Source: Microbacterium indicum DSM 19969
GTDB taxonomy: Bacteria; Actinomycetota; Actinomycetes; Actinomycetales; Microbacteriaceae
Length of the DNA stretch: 64,000 bases
Reading direction: 5' to 3'
Assembly: GCF_000422385.1 (NCBI RefSeq)
Contig: NZ_AULR01000001.1
Location: 124,001-188,000 of the forward strand
Shown here piece after piece: positions 19,132 to 27,622 of the stretch (position 1 is the first letter of the stretch; each line of letters opens with the position of its first letter). Both the position numbers and the translations under genes were made by a program. The notes beneath the pieces are model-generated. The model made no database searches and was not told where the DNA came from. It was given only the letters and a program-made list of their open reading frames with translations.

Positions 19132-19157
19132 AAGGCCGACCCCCGCGCGGGGCGCCG

Positions 19158-20153
19158 CTACCCCGCGACGAGTCGCGGGGTGCCCGCCTCGTACTCCGTC
19201 AGGTCGCCCGTCTCGCCCCGGCGGGTCGCCCGGCGGCCCAGGATCAGCGCGTAGGCGAGGCAGGCGAAGAGCGCGGCCGCGCCGATCCCGATACTGATCG
19301 CGTGCGGCCACTCCTGGCGTGTGACGAACCCCTCGATGAGCCCCGAGATCGCGAGACCGATCGCGAGACCGACGACGACCGTCGCCAGCGCTCGCCCCTC
19401 CTCCGCGAGGGCGGCGCCCCGCGAGCGCGCTCCGGGCGCGATCCACGCCCAGAAGATCCGCAGCCCCGCCGCCCCGGCGACGAAGATGCACGTCATCTCG
19501 AGCAGACCGTGGGGAAGGATGTACAGCAGGAAGTCGGATCCGCGGCCGTACCAGAACATGACGGCGGCCGACGTGCCGAGGCCCGTCGCGTTGACGACGA
19601 GCGAGTACACGGGCCAGATCCCCGTGATCCCGAACATCACGCACTGCGCCGCGATCCACGCGTTGTTCGTCCACACCATCCCGGCGAACACGCCCTCGGG
19701 ATGGTCGCTGTAGTACGCGATGAAGTCCTCGTTCGCGTACTGCGACAGCGACGACTCGTCGCCGAGCGCGGCCATGTAGGCGGGATCGGATCCGGCCCAC
19801 AGCGCGACGAGCGCCACGACGGCGACGAACCCGAGAGTCACGGCGAGCGACGTCCAGCGGATCCGGTACAGCGCCGCCGGCAGCTGCCACACGAAGAAGC
19901 GCGGAAGGGTCCGCAGCAGGTTGTCGGGTCCGCCCGTGAGCTTCAGCCGCGCTCGGCCGAGGATCCCCGACAGGTAGTCGCCCGCCGCGCTGCGGCCGCC
20001 CGACGTCTTGAGCTCGGCGAGATCGGCCGACCCGGCGCGGTACAGGTGCACGAGCTCGTCGGCCTCGGCCCCCGAGAGCCTGCGCCGCCGCGCGAGCACG
20101 TCGAGGCGGTCCCACTCGGAGCGCCGGGCGTCGATGAGCGCGTCGGTGTTCAC
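19158..20153 (-). CDS. SpoIIM-like (stage II sporulation protein M family) membrane protein
   Basis: 331 residues with about five membrane helices from residue 100 onward and the conserved N-terminal cytoplasmic part (RRSEWDRLDVLARRRRLSGAEADELVHLYRxxxxDL). In sporulators SpoIIM joins a peptidoglycan-degrading complex; actinobacterial homologues are non-sporulation proteins of unknown role, normally encoded beside DUF58, MoxR and RDD genes. GTG 20153 is chosen because a -10 sits seven bases upstream and family proteins begin there; ATG 20171 would overlap the divergent start codon. Confidence 0.88.
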   Translation of the reverse strand: MNTDALIDARRSEWDRLDVLARRRRLSGAEADELVHLYRAGSADLAELKTSGGRSAAGDYLSGILGRARLKLTGGPDNLLRTLPRFFVWQLPAALYRIRWTSLAVTLGFVAVVALVALWAGSDPAYMAALGDESSLSQYANEDFIAYYSDHPEGVFAGMVWTNNAWIAAQCVMFGITGIWPVYSLVVNATGLGTSAAVMFWYGRGSDFLLYILPHGLLEMTCIFVAGAAGLRIFWAWIAPGARSRGAALAEEGRALATVVVGLAIGLAISGLIEGFVTRQEWPHAISIGIGAAALFACLAYALILGRRATRRGETGDLTEYEAGTPRLVAG

Positions 20154-20160
20154 ATGTTTG

Positions 20161-20166
20161 ACTGTA
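20161..20166 (-). promoter_or_regulatory. Probable -10 element (TACAGT) of the SpoIIM-like gene
   Basis: Minus-strand TACAGT ends seven bases before GTG 20153, the same leaderless spacing seen at other starts in the window. It supports the GTG start over the upstream ATG. Confidence 0.5.
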
Positions 20167-20169
20167 CGC

Positions 20170-20982
20170 ATGTCGCAGCCCGCGTTCCGGCCCCGCGATC
20201 TCGTGGCCGAGGACGAGATCCTCACGGGAGAGGCCGTCGCGCTCGACCTGCAGCCGCTCGGCGTCGGGATGCGCGCGCTCGGCGGCCTCATCGATCTCGT
20301 GATCGCCTACCTGCTGCTGTTCCTCGCCATGTGGGCGGCCGGATCCCTCGCCGACGCCGGCGTCCTCGACCAGGGCACGGTGCAGATCTACCAGGTCACG
20401 GCGATCGTCGTCGTGTTCGTCGTGATCCCCGTCGCGGTCGAGACGCTGACGCGCGGGCGCAGCCTCGGAAGGCTCGCCGCAGGCGCCCGGATCGTGCGAT
20501 CCGACGGCGGCGCGATCGGCTTTCGCCACGCGTTCATCCGCGCCCTCGTCGGCGTGCTCGAGATCGCCATGTCGCTCGGCGGCATCGCCTTCCTCGTCGC
20601 GATGTTCTCGCCGCGCGGCCAGCGCCTCGGCGACCTCGTCGCCGGGACCTACAGCGAGCGCACGCGGGCCCCTCGCCTCCCCGAGCCCGCGCCCGGCGTG
20701 CCGCCCGAGCTCGCGGGATGGGCCGAGGTCGCCGACGCCGCGCGCCTGCCCGCGCGGGTCGACCTGCGTGTGACGCGCTTCGCGTCGGGAGCCGCGCGCA
20801 TGGATCCGGCGGTGCGCGCCCGCCTCGCGGCCGAGCTCGCCCAGGAGGTCGCGCCCTTCGTGTCGCCCCTGCCGCCCGTCGCCCCCGAGCTGCTGTTACA
20901 GGGCGTCGCCGCGATCCGCCGCGACCGGGATCGCACGGCCCTCCGGGCGCAGGCGGAGCGCGCCGCGCGCCTCGCCGGCTGA
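20170..20982 (+). CDS. RDD-family membrane protein
   Basis: 270 residues. The RDD domain starts with GVGMRALGGLIDLVIAY (Arg-Asp signature residues), includes about three membrane helices (about 35-150) and the motif SLGRLAAGARIV, and is followed by a ~110-residue soluble C-terminal region rich in Arg and Ala. It is divergent from the SpoIIM-like gene with the start regions touching. RDD proteins have been linked to transport in a few bacteria, but no substrate can be assigned here. Confidence 0.9.
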   Translation: MSQPAFRPRDLVAEDEILTGEAVALDLQPLGVGMRALGGLIDLVIAYLLLFLAMWAAGSLADAGVLDQGTVQIYQVTAIVVVFVVIPVAVETLTRGRSLGRLAAGARIVRSDGGAIGFRHAFIRALVGVLEIAMSLGGIAFLVAMFSPRGQRLGDLVAGTYSERTRAPRLPEPAPGVPPELAGWAEVADAARLPARVDLRVTRFASGAARMDPAVRARLAAELAQEVAPFVSPLPPVAPELLLQGVAAIRRDRDRTALRAQAERAARLAG

Positions 20983-20992
20983 ACCGCCCGCG

Positions 20993-21193
20993 TCACCCCT
21001 CGCCGTAGCGCAGGACCTCCCAGCCCTCGGGGAAGGTCATGCGCTCGGCGTGCAGAGCGCAGAGGTCGTGGGCGTGCGGGTCGTTCCCGAGCCCGAGCGG
21101 CCCGAGCGCCGCCATCCGGCCCTCGTAGTCGAACGTGAGGGTCGCCACGGCGGGGCGCGCGCAGGCGACCTTCGAGCAGATGCGTTCGTCCAT
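20993..21193 (-). CDS. DUF3499 family small protein, probable zinc-binding
   Basis: 66 residues with Cys6, Cys11, Cys45 and His48 arranged like a zinc site (ICSKVAC...HDLCALHAE). DUF3499 is a conserved small actinobacterial protein of unknown function, almost always divergent from the metallopeptidase-like gene and near whiB2/manA (Rv3258c region in Mycobacterium tuberculosis). The downstream RDD gene is convergent, leaving a 10-base gap. Confidence 0.9.
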   Translation of the reverse strand: MDERICSKVACARPAVATLTFDYEGRMAALGPLGLGNDPHAHDLCALHAERMTFPEGWEVLRYGEG

Positions 21194-21201
21194 GGATTCC
21201 G

Positions 21202-21211
21202 ACCCTAGGCT
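21202..21211. promoter_or_regulatory. Overlapping divergent -10 elements sharing CTAG
   Basis: ACCCTAGGCT reads as -10 TAGGCT on the plus strand (21206-21211, six bases before ATG 21218). It also reads as TAGGGT on the minus strand (21207-21202, eight bases before ATG 21193). The two hexamers overlap, so polymerase could serve only one direction at a time. Confidence 0.55.
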
Positions 21212-21217
21212 GAGGGA

Positions 21218-21673
21218 ATGAAGTGGTGGGATCGCGCACGCCGCACGCCCGAGGATCCGCGGCCGGCATCGGCCCGCCACGGGCGCCATGGGCGCGCGGG
21301 ACGCAGCGCGCTCACGCGCCCGCCGGTTCCCGCCGTCGGGTCGCGCTTCGACCGCTTCGACATGACGGTGACGGCGTCGGTCGACTTCCTCCGCGGCGCG
21401 TGGCCCGAGCTGCGCCCCGTGCGCTTCGAGGTCGCGAGCATGCCCCTGCACGACACGGGCGCGGACGTCCCGCGCTGGTCGATCGACCGCGAGAAGAACC
21501 GGATCCTCATCTACCGCGTGCCCGTCGAGCGCCTGTCGAAGGCGCACGGCGTCCCCCTGAACCGCACCGACGAGTACCACCGCCGGGCGCTCGTCGAGGG
21601 CGCCGTGTTCCGCGCCGCCGCCGAGTACCTGGGCGTCGACCCGTGGGATCTCGGGGTCGACGACCTGCACTGA
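21218..21673 (+). CDS. Metallopeptidase-family protein lacking the HExxH motif
   Basis: 151 residues. The C-terminal ~105 residues match the 'minimal metallopeptidase' family found beside DUF3499 in actinobacteria (RPVRFEVASMP...RILIYRVPVERLS...LVEGAVFRAAAEYLGVDP). The zinc-binding HExxHxxG of bacterial relatives is absent (VEGAVFRAAAEYLG in its place), as is usual for the actinobacterial branch, so peptidase activity is doubtful. The N-terminal ~45 residues are Arg-rich and probably disordered. Confidence 0.85.
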   Translation: MKWWDRARRTPEDPRPASARHGRHGRAGRSALTRPPVPAVGSRFDRFDMTVTASVDFLRGAWPELRPVRFEVASMPLHDTGADVPRWSIDREKNRILIYRVPVERLSKAHGVPLNRTDEYHRRALVEGAVFRAAAEYLGVDPWDLGVDDLH

Positions 21674-21674
21674 G

Positions 21675-23054
21675 CTACGGGTAGATCGTGAGCGCCTCGG
21701 GCGCGGCCGCGTCGGGCTCGATCGGGAACGCCGCGACGGCGTCGTCCTCGGTGTAGCTCGCGGATCCGGCCACGGATCCGCTCTCGACCGTGACCCGGTA
21801 GGTGGTCTCGGGATCCGCCGACACGCTGCGCGAGGTGCCCGCGTCGATGTCGAGGGTCTGCGCGTCGCCGTCTCCCGAGACGGGCTCGACCGTGACCCGC
21901 GCGTCGCCGTCGGCCGACGCCGCGAACGAGAGCGCCCAGTTCGCGCCCGGCGTCGCGGGAAGGGAGACGAGACCGCCGGATCCGAGGTCCTCGGTCGGGG
22001 TGAGCCAGGCGTAGTCGGTGCCGATCGTCTGCTCGAGCGCGCCGACGACGGGAGTCGAGGCGTCGACCCGCACCGCGTAGGCGCCCGGATCGATGCCCTC
22101 GAGCGACGCCGTGACGGGCTGGTCGGCGGCGAGGTCGACGTCGGACTCGAAGACCGTCTCGCCGGATCCCTCGCGCACGACCGACACGTGGGCCGCGCCC
22201 GCCGCGCCCTCGGTGCCCAGGAGCCGCAGCTGCATCGGGTGGTTCTCGTCGGACGCGGACGCGTCGGTGACCTCGATGTGCGGGATCACGAGGCTCGTGT
22301 CGGGCAGCGTGCCGGGCTGCATGTCGGCGCCGCGCGCGTCGAGCAGCTCGACCGTCGACGACTGGAGCGACGCGCGGACGGGGGCGCCCTCGGAGGTGAC
22401 GCGGAAGACGGGGCTCGTCTCGGTGCCCGCGAGCCCCGCGGCCGGGATCGCGACCTGCGAGTGCGCCGGGATCGCGAGCGTCCCGGCGGCGGGCGTCGAG
22501 GCGCCGTCGACCCCGTAGACGTCGATCGTGACGGTCGCGGCGACGTCGGTCGGGTTCGCGATCTCGATGATGTCGGTGACGCCCGTCGCGATCGTCGCGC
22601 CGACGAGCCACGACTCGGGCTGCGGCGAGCGGCAGGCCGACGCGACGAAGCCCGAGAGGTCGTCGTCGGCGAGGTCGGCCGACGCCGACCCCGAGACGGG
22701 GATCGCGGTCTGCCCGTCGGGCAGCTGCGTGATCTCGACGCCCTGACCGACGCCCGAGAGATCGATCGCCTGGTCGGACGTGGGCACGTCGCCGTCGCCG
22801 TTCAGCGAGGTGACCTGCATGTCGGCGGCGAGCGAGAGCCCGGAGGCGTCGCTCGCGTCGCGGCCGAGCGCGACGATCGGCCCGTCGCAGGCGAGGGTCG
22901 CCTCGGCGGGAGCCGGGGTGATCTCGGCGCTCGGCGCCGCTGTTCCCTCGGGGGCGAGCTGCGGCCACGGCACGAACACCGACGCGACCGCGGCGCCCGC
23001 GAGGACGACGCCGGCGGCGACGCCGAGGGCGGATCGGAGGCGGGTCGAGCTCAT
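21675..23054 (-). CDS. DUF5719 family exported protein
   Basis: 459 residues. One N-terminal membrane anchor (about 8-28, ALGVAAGVVLAGAAVASVFV) precedes an extracellular region built of beta-sandwich-like segments rich in Ser, Thr and Asp. DUF5719 proteins are typically encoded directly after the large membrane glycosyltransferase next to whiB2 in actinobacteria. The start overlaps the glycosyltransferase stop (ATGA at 23051-23054), implying a shared task at the outer membrane face. Biochemical role unknown. Confidence 0.88.
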   Translation of the reverse strand: MSSTRLRSALGVAAGVVLAGAAVASVFVPWPQLAPEGTAAPSAEITPAPAEATLACDGPIVALGRDASDASGLSLAADMQVTSLNGDGDVPTSDQAIDLSGVGQGVEITQLPDGQTAIPVSGSASADLADDDLSGFVASACRSPQPESWLVGATIATGVTDIIEIANPTDVAATVTIDVYGVDGASTPAAGTLAIPAHSQVAIPAAGLAGTETSPVFRVTSEGAPVRASLQSSTVELLDARGADMQPGTLPDTSLVIPHIEVTDASASDENHPMQLRLLGTEGAAGAAHVSVVREGSGETVFESDVDLAADQPVTASLEGIDPGAYAVRVDASTPVVGALEQTIGTDYAWLTPTEDLGSGGLVSLPATPGANWALSFAASADGDARVTVEPVSGDGDAQTLDIDAGTSRSVSADPETTYRVTVESGSVAGSASYTEDDAVAAFPIEPDAAAPEALTIYP

Positions 23055-25852
23055 GATGCCTCCTCGAGCGACGGACCGAGCGCGCGCGGGACGGCGCGGG
23101 CGGCGCGGCGCGTGGAGCGGGTCGGGAAGGCGAGCAGGAGCGCCGCCACGATGATCGCGAGCGTCACGAGCGAGAGCGTCCACGACAGCGAAGCGGCCTC
23201 GCCGGCGAGCGGCGCGCGCTCGGACGGCTGCGCGTCGAGGCGCCACAGCACGCCGCGAGCGGTCTCGCCCACCCGGACGAAGCCCGATCGCTGATCCATC
23301 GAAGCCTGCGTCGTGAGCGACATCGTGCGCTGGTCGGAGTTCTGGTCGCCGGCCGACTCGCGCAGGAGCACGAACGACAGGCCGGAATCGGCGACGCGGT
23401 CGGCGACGGATCCCGCGCTCCCCGAGGCGATGTCGCTCGCGAGCGACGCGACCGTCTCGTCGGCCTCGGTGAGCGCCGCGGCCGTGCTGTCGAGCGTCGA
23501 CTGGCCGCCGAGCGTCTCGCTCGCGCCCCACACGACCCCAGCCTGGATGCCGCCGTTCGCGAGGGGCGTGAGGACGAGCGTGCCGATCGCCTGGTCGCCG
23601 CTCGCCTCGGCCGAGACGTACGCGGGCAGCGTCGTGTCGGTTCCGGCGTGGAGCGGGGTGTCGCCGCGGTGCAGGGCCGTGAGCTGCGGGATCACGACGA
23701 CCGTCGCGCAGGCCACCGTCACGGTCACGGTGAGCGCGCGCCAGGGGGTGAGCGCGGGGAGGCCGTCGACCGTGATCGCGGCGGCCGCGAGGATTCCGAT
23801 CCACGCGAGGCTGAGAGCCGAACCCGGCCACAGCGACACGGCATCGGATCCCGACCACGCGACGACGACGTGCGCGGCGCCGACGGCCGTCACGATGCCC
23901 GCCGCGGCGCCGAGGAGCGCGTAGAGCGCGACGCCGCGACGCGCCGTCAGGGGCGCCGCCAGCGCGAGGAGCGCGAGGGGGACGAGGAGCAGCGGGACCC
24001 ACCAGGTGGGGACGTCGCCCGACGCGAGGCCGAACGACTGCAGGAGGCGCGACCACTCGTCGTAGGAGCCGTCGGCCGCGCCCATCGCGACGAGGCCCGA
24101 CGCGCCGCCCGACGCGAGCGCGACGCCCGGGTCGGCGAGGATCCCCCAGAGCGTGCCCCGGCGGATCTGCTGGATCGCGAGCGGCGCGAACACGACGAGC
24201 GTCGGGATCGCGACCCACACGATGCGGCCGATCGCGCGGCGGGCGCCGACGATCGCGGAGACGAGCGACACGAGCCACAGGAGCGCGACGGCGGGGGCGA
24301 GCGAGGGCGCGCACGCGAGGACCGCCGCGAGGAGCAGCGAGGCGGCCCCCGCGTTCGTCCACGAGCGGTGCGCCGCAGCACCGACGAAGACGAGCCACGG
24401 AAGCACGAGGTGCAGGACGACGGCCGCGGGCCGGCCCTGCATGAGCGCGTCCCAGAACGAGGGAGCCGCTCCCCACGCGAGGGCCACGAGGATCCGCGCC
24501 GGCGCCCGATCGGCGAAGCGCGTCGCCGCGAACCAGGCGCCGAGCACGGCGAGGGGCAGGGCCGCGAGCCACAGCACCACGAGGGCGAACGACGGCGCCG
24601 CGGGAGAGAGCGAGCCGATGATCGCGACGAGGATCGCGAACGGGTCGGCCGCGGCGACGACGTCGAGGCCCTCGGGGCGCAGCCCGAAGGTCGCGTCGTT
24701 CCAGAGCCCGAGGACCGTGCGGCGCAGCGGGAGCAGCCCGCCGCCCGCGATGTCGGGCCAGGTGAGGAGCGCGAGGAAGACGCCGACGCTCACGGCGGCC
24801 GCCGCGATGACGGCCCAGGCGCCCCCTCCCGTGAAGAAGCGCAGGGGCTCGCGCACCTCGGCGAGCTGCTCGTCGGCGTTCATGCGCCGCTCCCGCGCCT
24901 CGTCGCGCGTGAGCCGGAGCGGATCCACCTGGTCCCATCCGCCCGTGCGGAAGCGGCGGATCCGCGCGCGCGATCGGGCGATCGCCCGGATCCGCACGAG
25001 GACCGTCGCGGCGGCCATCCACTCGGGGACGACGTCGCCCGGGCGCTTCGCGAAGAGCGACACGGCGGTGCTCCACAGCGCGAGGGGCAGGAGCAGGAGC
25101 CACGCGAACGGCAGCCACACGGCGGGCGCGTAGGCGAGCCGCCTGTGGAGGCGCGCGACGCGCGACACGTAGGAGCGCGTGAGCGGCAGCTGCCGCGACG
25201 GCTCGACGGCGACGCGCGACGCGGGAGCGAGGGCGACGCGGCGGGCGCCGAGCCGGGCGCGCACGCCCATGTCGAGGCCCTCGTCGGCGCCGAGGAGCGC
25301 GGGATCCGGCGCGAGCCCGTCGCGCACGTCGGCCCGCAGCAGGACGCCGCGCGCGTCGACGCCGAGCACGTCGTCGTCGGCGTCGTGCTGGCCCTGGTCG
25401 AACTCGCCGCCCGCGAGCTCGACCGAGGAGCCCGTCGCCGACATCGTCACGCCGAAGGACACGAGCTGCTGGGGGTCGGCGATGTCGATGAGCTTGGGCG
25501 CGGCGATCGCGACGGACGGCTGGCGTTCGAGGGCGGCGACGAGGCCGGCGAGGGCGCCCGGCTCGGGGACGGAGGCGTCGTCGAGCAGCCAGACGGCGCG
25601 GCCGTCCGGGACGTCGGGGAGCGCGAGCCCCACGGCGGCGGCGAACGGGGCGCTCTCACCTGTCGTGTGGGCGCGTCCGGTGCCCGACGCCGAGACGGCG
25701 GAGCGGAGCGGCGCGGGATCGCCGCAGACGACGACCGTGAGACCGGCGAGGGGAACGGTCTGCGAACGGAGCGCCGAGAGGGTGCGCTCGAATTGCGCCG
25801 CTGCCTGGGGCGAGGAGCGCGCGACGAGGACGACGTGTACGGGGGCGGGCAT
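23051..25852 (-). CDS. Large membrane glycosyltransferase (GT2 domain plus multi-pass membrane region)
   Basis: 933 residues. An N-terminal GT-A fold (about 1-230) has the acidic pair Asp91-Asp92 in WLLDDASVPEPG. It is followed by a dozen or so hydrophobic helices (about 245-700), an extracytoplasmic loop region and a final helix near 895-915. The shape resembles actinobacterial GT2 proteins next to whiB2 that act in envelope glycan assembly. Substrate unknown. A TAGGCT -10 element lies nine bases upstream of ATG 25852. Confidence 0.88.
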   Translation of the reverse strand: MPAPVHVVLVARSSPQAAAQFERTLSALRSQTVPLAGLTVVVCGDPAPLRSAVSASGTGRAHTTGESAPFAAAVGLALPDVPDGRAVWLLDDASVPEPGALAGLVAALERQPSVAIAAPKLIDIADPQQLVSFGVTMSATGSSVELAGGEFDQGQHDADDDVLGVDARGVLLRADVRDGLAPDPALLGADEGLDMGVRARLGARRVALAPASRVAVEPSRQLPLTRSYVSRVARLHRRLAYAPAVWLPFAWLLLLPLALWSTAVSLFAKRPGDVVPEWMAAATVLVRIRAIARSRARIRRFRTGGWDQVDPLRLTRDEARERRMNADEQLAEVREPLRFFTGGGAWAVIAAAAVSVGVFLALLTWPDIAGGGLLPLRRTVLGLWNDATFGLRPEGLDVVAAADPFAILVAIIGSLSPAAPSFALVVLWLAALPLAVLGAWFAATRFADRAPARILVALAWGAAPSFWDALMQGRPAAVVLHLVLPWLVFVGAAAHRSWTNAGAASLLLAAVLACAPSLAPAVALLWLVSLVSAIVGARRAIGRIVWVAIPTLVVFAPLAIQQIRRGTLWGILADPGVALASGGASGLVAMGAADGSYDEWSRLLQSFGLASGDVPTWWVPLLLVPLALLALAAPLTARRGVALYALLGAAAGIVTAVGAAHVVVAWSGSDAVSLWPGSALSLAWIGILAAAAITVDGLPALTPWRALTVTVTVACATVVVIPQLTALHRGDTPLHAGTDTTLPAYVSAEASGDQAIGTLVLTPLANGGIQAGVVWGASETLGGQSTLDSTAAALTEADETVASLASDIASGSAGSVADRVADSGLSFVLLRESAGDQNSDQRTMSLTTQASMDQRSGFVRVGETARGVLWRLDAQPSERAPLAGEAASLSWTLSLVTLAIIVAALLLAFPTRSTRRAARAVPRALGPSLEEAS

Positions 25853-25929
25853 GACCCGGCAAGCCTAAAGCGGCCGCGGCGGCGCGCCCGTCAGAGACAC
25901 GCGGCCGGATCGCCCGACATAGGGGGCTG

Positions 25930-26262
25930 TCAGGAAGCCTGGGCCGCGCGCTTCACGCGCCGGCGCTCGCGCTCGGACAGGCCGCCCCAGATGCCGAAGC
26001 GCTCGTCGTTCTGCAGGGCGTATTCGAGGCACTGCTCGCGGACGCTGCACGACGTGCAGATCCGCTTGGCGTCGCGGGTCGATCCGCCCTTCTCGGGGAA
26101 GAACGCCTCGGGGTCGGTCTGGGCGCACAGCGCGTCGGTCTGCCACGACAGGGCGCCTTCGGCGTCGTCGGCGCCTTCGGGGCGGACCCCCGGGACTCCG
26201 AGCTCGACCGGATCGACGAACCAGTCGGCCGGTGCCTCGCTGTTGTAGAACGGTGCGCTCAT
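25930..26262 (-). CDS. WhiB-family iron-sulfur transcription factor (WhiB2-like)
   Basis: 110 residues. The four cluster-binding cysteines are Cys46, Cys69, Cys72 and Cys78 (C...CxxC...C), followed by the GIWGG turn at 90-94 and the basic C-terminal helix (SERERRRVKRAAQ). Proteins of this size next to the GT/DUF5719/manA block correspond to WhiB2 (WhmD), needed for septation in mycobacteria and streptomycetes. ATG 26262 follows a GGGGGAGA ribosome binding site. Confidence 0.95.
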   Translation of the reverse strand: MSAPFYNSEAPADWFVDPVELGVPGVRPEGADDAEGALSWQTDALCAQTDPEAFFPEKGGSTRDAKRICTSCSVREQCLEYALQNDERFGIWGGLSERERRRVKRAAQAS

Positions 26263-26312
26263 CGATCTCTCCCCCAGAATCGGTCGTGCGGTGTCGTGCC
26301 CTTCCCGAAGTA

Positions 26313-26341
26313 ATTACACCCGTGTGATTCGCGAATTTCAA
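26313..26341 (-). promoter_or_regulatory. Promoter of the WhiB gene
   Basis: Minus-strand -35 TTGAAA (26341-26336), 17-base spacer and -10 TGTAAT (26318-26313) lie in an AT-rich island. The predicted transcript has a leader of about 44 bases with a good ribosome binding site, unlike the leaderless units around it. Confidence 0.65.
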
Positions 26342-26419
26342 GTCGCAGATCGTAGACGCCTCAACCCCGGGCTGAAGGTCTTGGGAGCATATCGGCGTGT
26401 CGGGAACGCGCCCGCGCGG

Positions 26420-27571
26420 TCACTCCCCCGGCTGCGCGACGAAGACCTCGCCTGCGCCCGAGAGGTCGAGGAGCGCCTCGTCTGCCGACGCGAACGCCGC
26501 CTGACCCGGGCGGATCGTCACGGCGCCGCTCGCGCCGCCGACGCGCACCTCTCCCGCGACGCACAGCACGATCGCGTGGCCCGCGAGCGGGAGGCTCGCC
26601 GCCCCGCCGCCCGCGACCTCGGCCCGCAGCAGGCGGAAGTCGGCGATGTCGGCCGGGTAGAGGTCGACGCCGCGCGCGCCCGTGTCGTACGCCTCGGGCA
26701 GCACGACGGGGACGGGCCCGGCTGTGCGGTCGAGGATGCGCATGAGCTCGTCGGCGTCGACGTGCTTGGGGGTGAGCCCGCCGCGCAGGACGTTGTCGCT
26801 CGCCGCCATGACCTCGACGCCCAGCCCGCCCTGGTACGCGTGCAGCTGGCCGGCGCGGAGGAAGAGGCCCTCGCCGCGGCGCAGCACGACGAGGTTCATG
26901 AGCAGGCCCACGATGATCCCCGGGTCTCCCGGGAAGGTCTCGGCGTTGGCGCGCGCATTCGAGAGGTCGGCCGCGAACTCGGCCGAGCGCGCGTCGGGCA
27001 GCGCGCCGACGATCGCGTCGACCGTCTCCTGCGCCTCGCCCGACAGGAGCCAGCGCACGGCCTCGCCGAGCGACTCCTCGTCGCGGATCCGATCCGCGAG
27101 CGGCGCCGCGGCGGAGCCGATGTCCGCGAGCAGGCGCCCCGTCGCGGCGAGGTCACGCAGCCCGCTGAGCGCGACGAAGCGATCGCTCAGCGCGACGACC
27201 ATCTCGGGCTTGTGGTTGTCGTCGACGTAGTTGCGCGGCGCGCCCTCGGGGAGCGACGCCTCGCGCGCCCGTCCCTCGCGCGCCTGCTCGCGCGTCGGGT
27301 GCACCTGGATCGACAGCGACTCGCCGGCCGCGAGCAGCTTGAGGAGATACGGAAGGCGGCCGGCCGCGCCGAGGTCGACGTGCTCGTCGGCGAGGAACGC
27401 GTCGAGCGTGCGCCCGGATCCGTCACCCACGTCCGACGGGTCGGACGGGTGATCGCCGTACCAGACCTCGGCCTCGGGGCCGGCGGAGGCCGGCCGCCCC
27501 TCGAGCGCGGCGATGAGCGTGCGGGATCCCCACGAGAAGTCGCGGGGGGCGTTCGTGAGGGTGACGATCAT
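26420..27571 (-). CDS. manA: Mannose-6-phosphate isomerase, class I
   Basis: 383 residues. Zinc-site and active-site motifs are present: SIQVHP (Gln89, His91), NHKPEM (Glu123) and GQLHAYQGG (His244). It interconverts fructose-6-phosphate and mannose-6-phosphate, feeding GDP-mannose for mannosylated glycans. It lies next to whiB as in other actinobacteria, but phosphomannomutase is not found alongside. The ATG at 27571 has a leaderless-type -10 six bases upstream. Confidence 0.94.
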   Translation of the reverse strand: MIVTLTNAPRDFSWGSRTLIAALEGRPASAGPEAEVWYGDHPSDPSDVGDGSGRTLDAFLADEHVDLGAAGRLPYLLKLLAAGESLSIQVHPTREQAREGRAREASLPEGAPRNYVDDNHKPEMVVALSDRFVALSGLRDLAATGRLLADIGSAAAPLADRIRDEESLGEAVRWLLSGEAQETVDAIVGALPDARSAEFAADLSNARANAETFPGDPGIIVGLLMNLVVLRRGEGLFLRAGQLHAYQGGLGVEVMAASDNVLRGGLTPKHVDADELMRILDRTAGPVPVVLPEAYDTGARGVDLYPADIADFRLLRAEVAGGGAASLPLAGHAIVLCVAGEVRVGGASGAVTIRPGQAAFASADEALLDLSGAGEVFVAQPGE

Positions 27572-27577
27572 GGGGCC

Positions 27578-27615
27578 AGCCTATTGGGCACGGGGCGCGG
27601 CCCACGCCGTAGTCT
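27578..27615. promoter_or_regulatory. Divergent leaderless promoter pair for manA and the envelope membrane protein
   Basis: Minus strand: TAGGCT at 27583-27578, six bases before manA ATG 27571. Plus strand: TAGTCT at 27610-27615, seven bases before ATG 27623. The 26 bases between the two -10s must serve both upstream regions. Confidence 0.52.
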
Positions 27616-27622
27616 GAACCCC

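Noticed and set aside
18216..19133. Long minus-strand frame (about 305 codons) across the repeat array, with repeated Arg/Ala/Gly-rich units
   Set aside because: Repeat spacing changes frame between copies, the 'protein' is low-complexity and the frame overlaps the aquaporin gene; it is an artefact of high GC in repeated DNA.
21675..25118. A minus-strand frame of about 1147 codons starting upstream of the DUF5719 gene
   Set aside because: Only its last 459 codons (from ATG 23054) are the real DUF5719 gene; the upstream part is out of frame with the glycosyltransferase and has shadow-frame composition.
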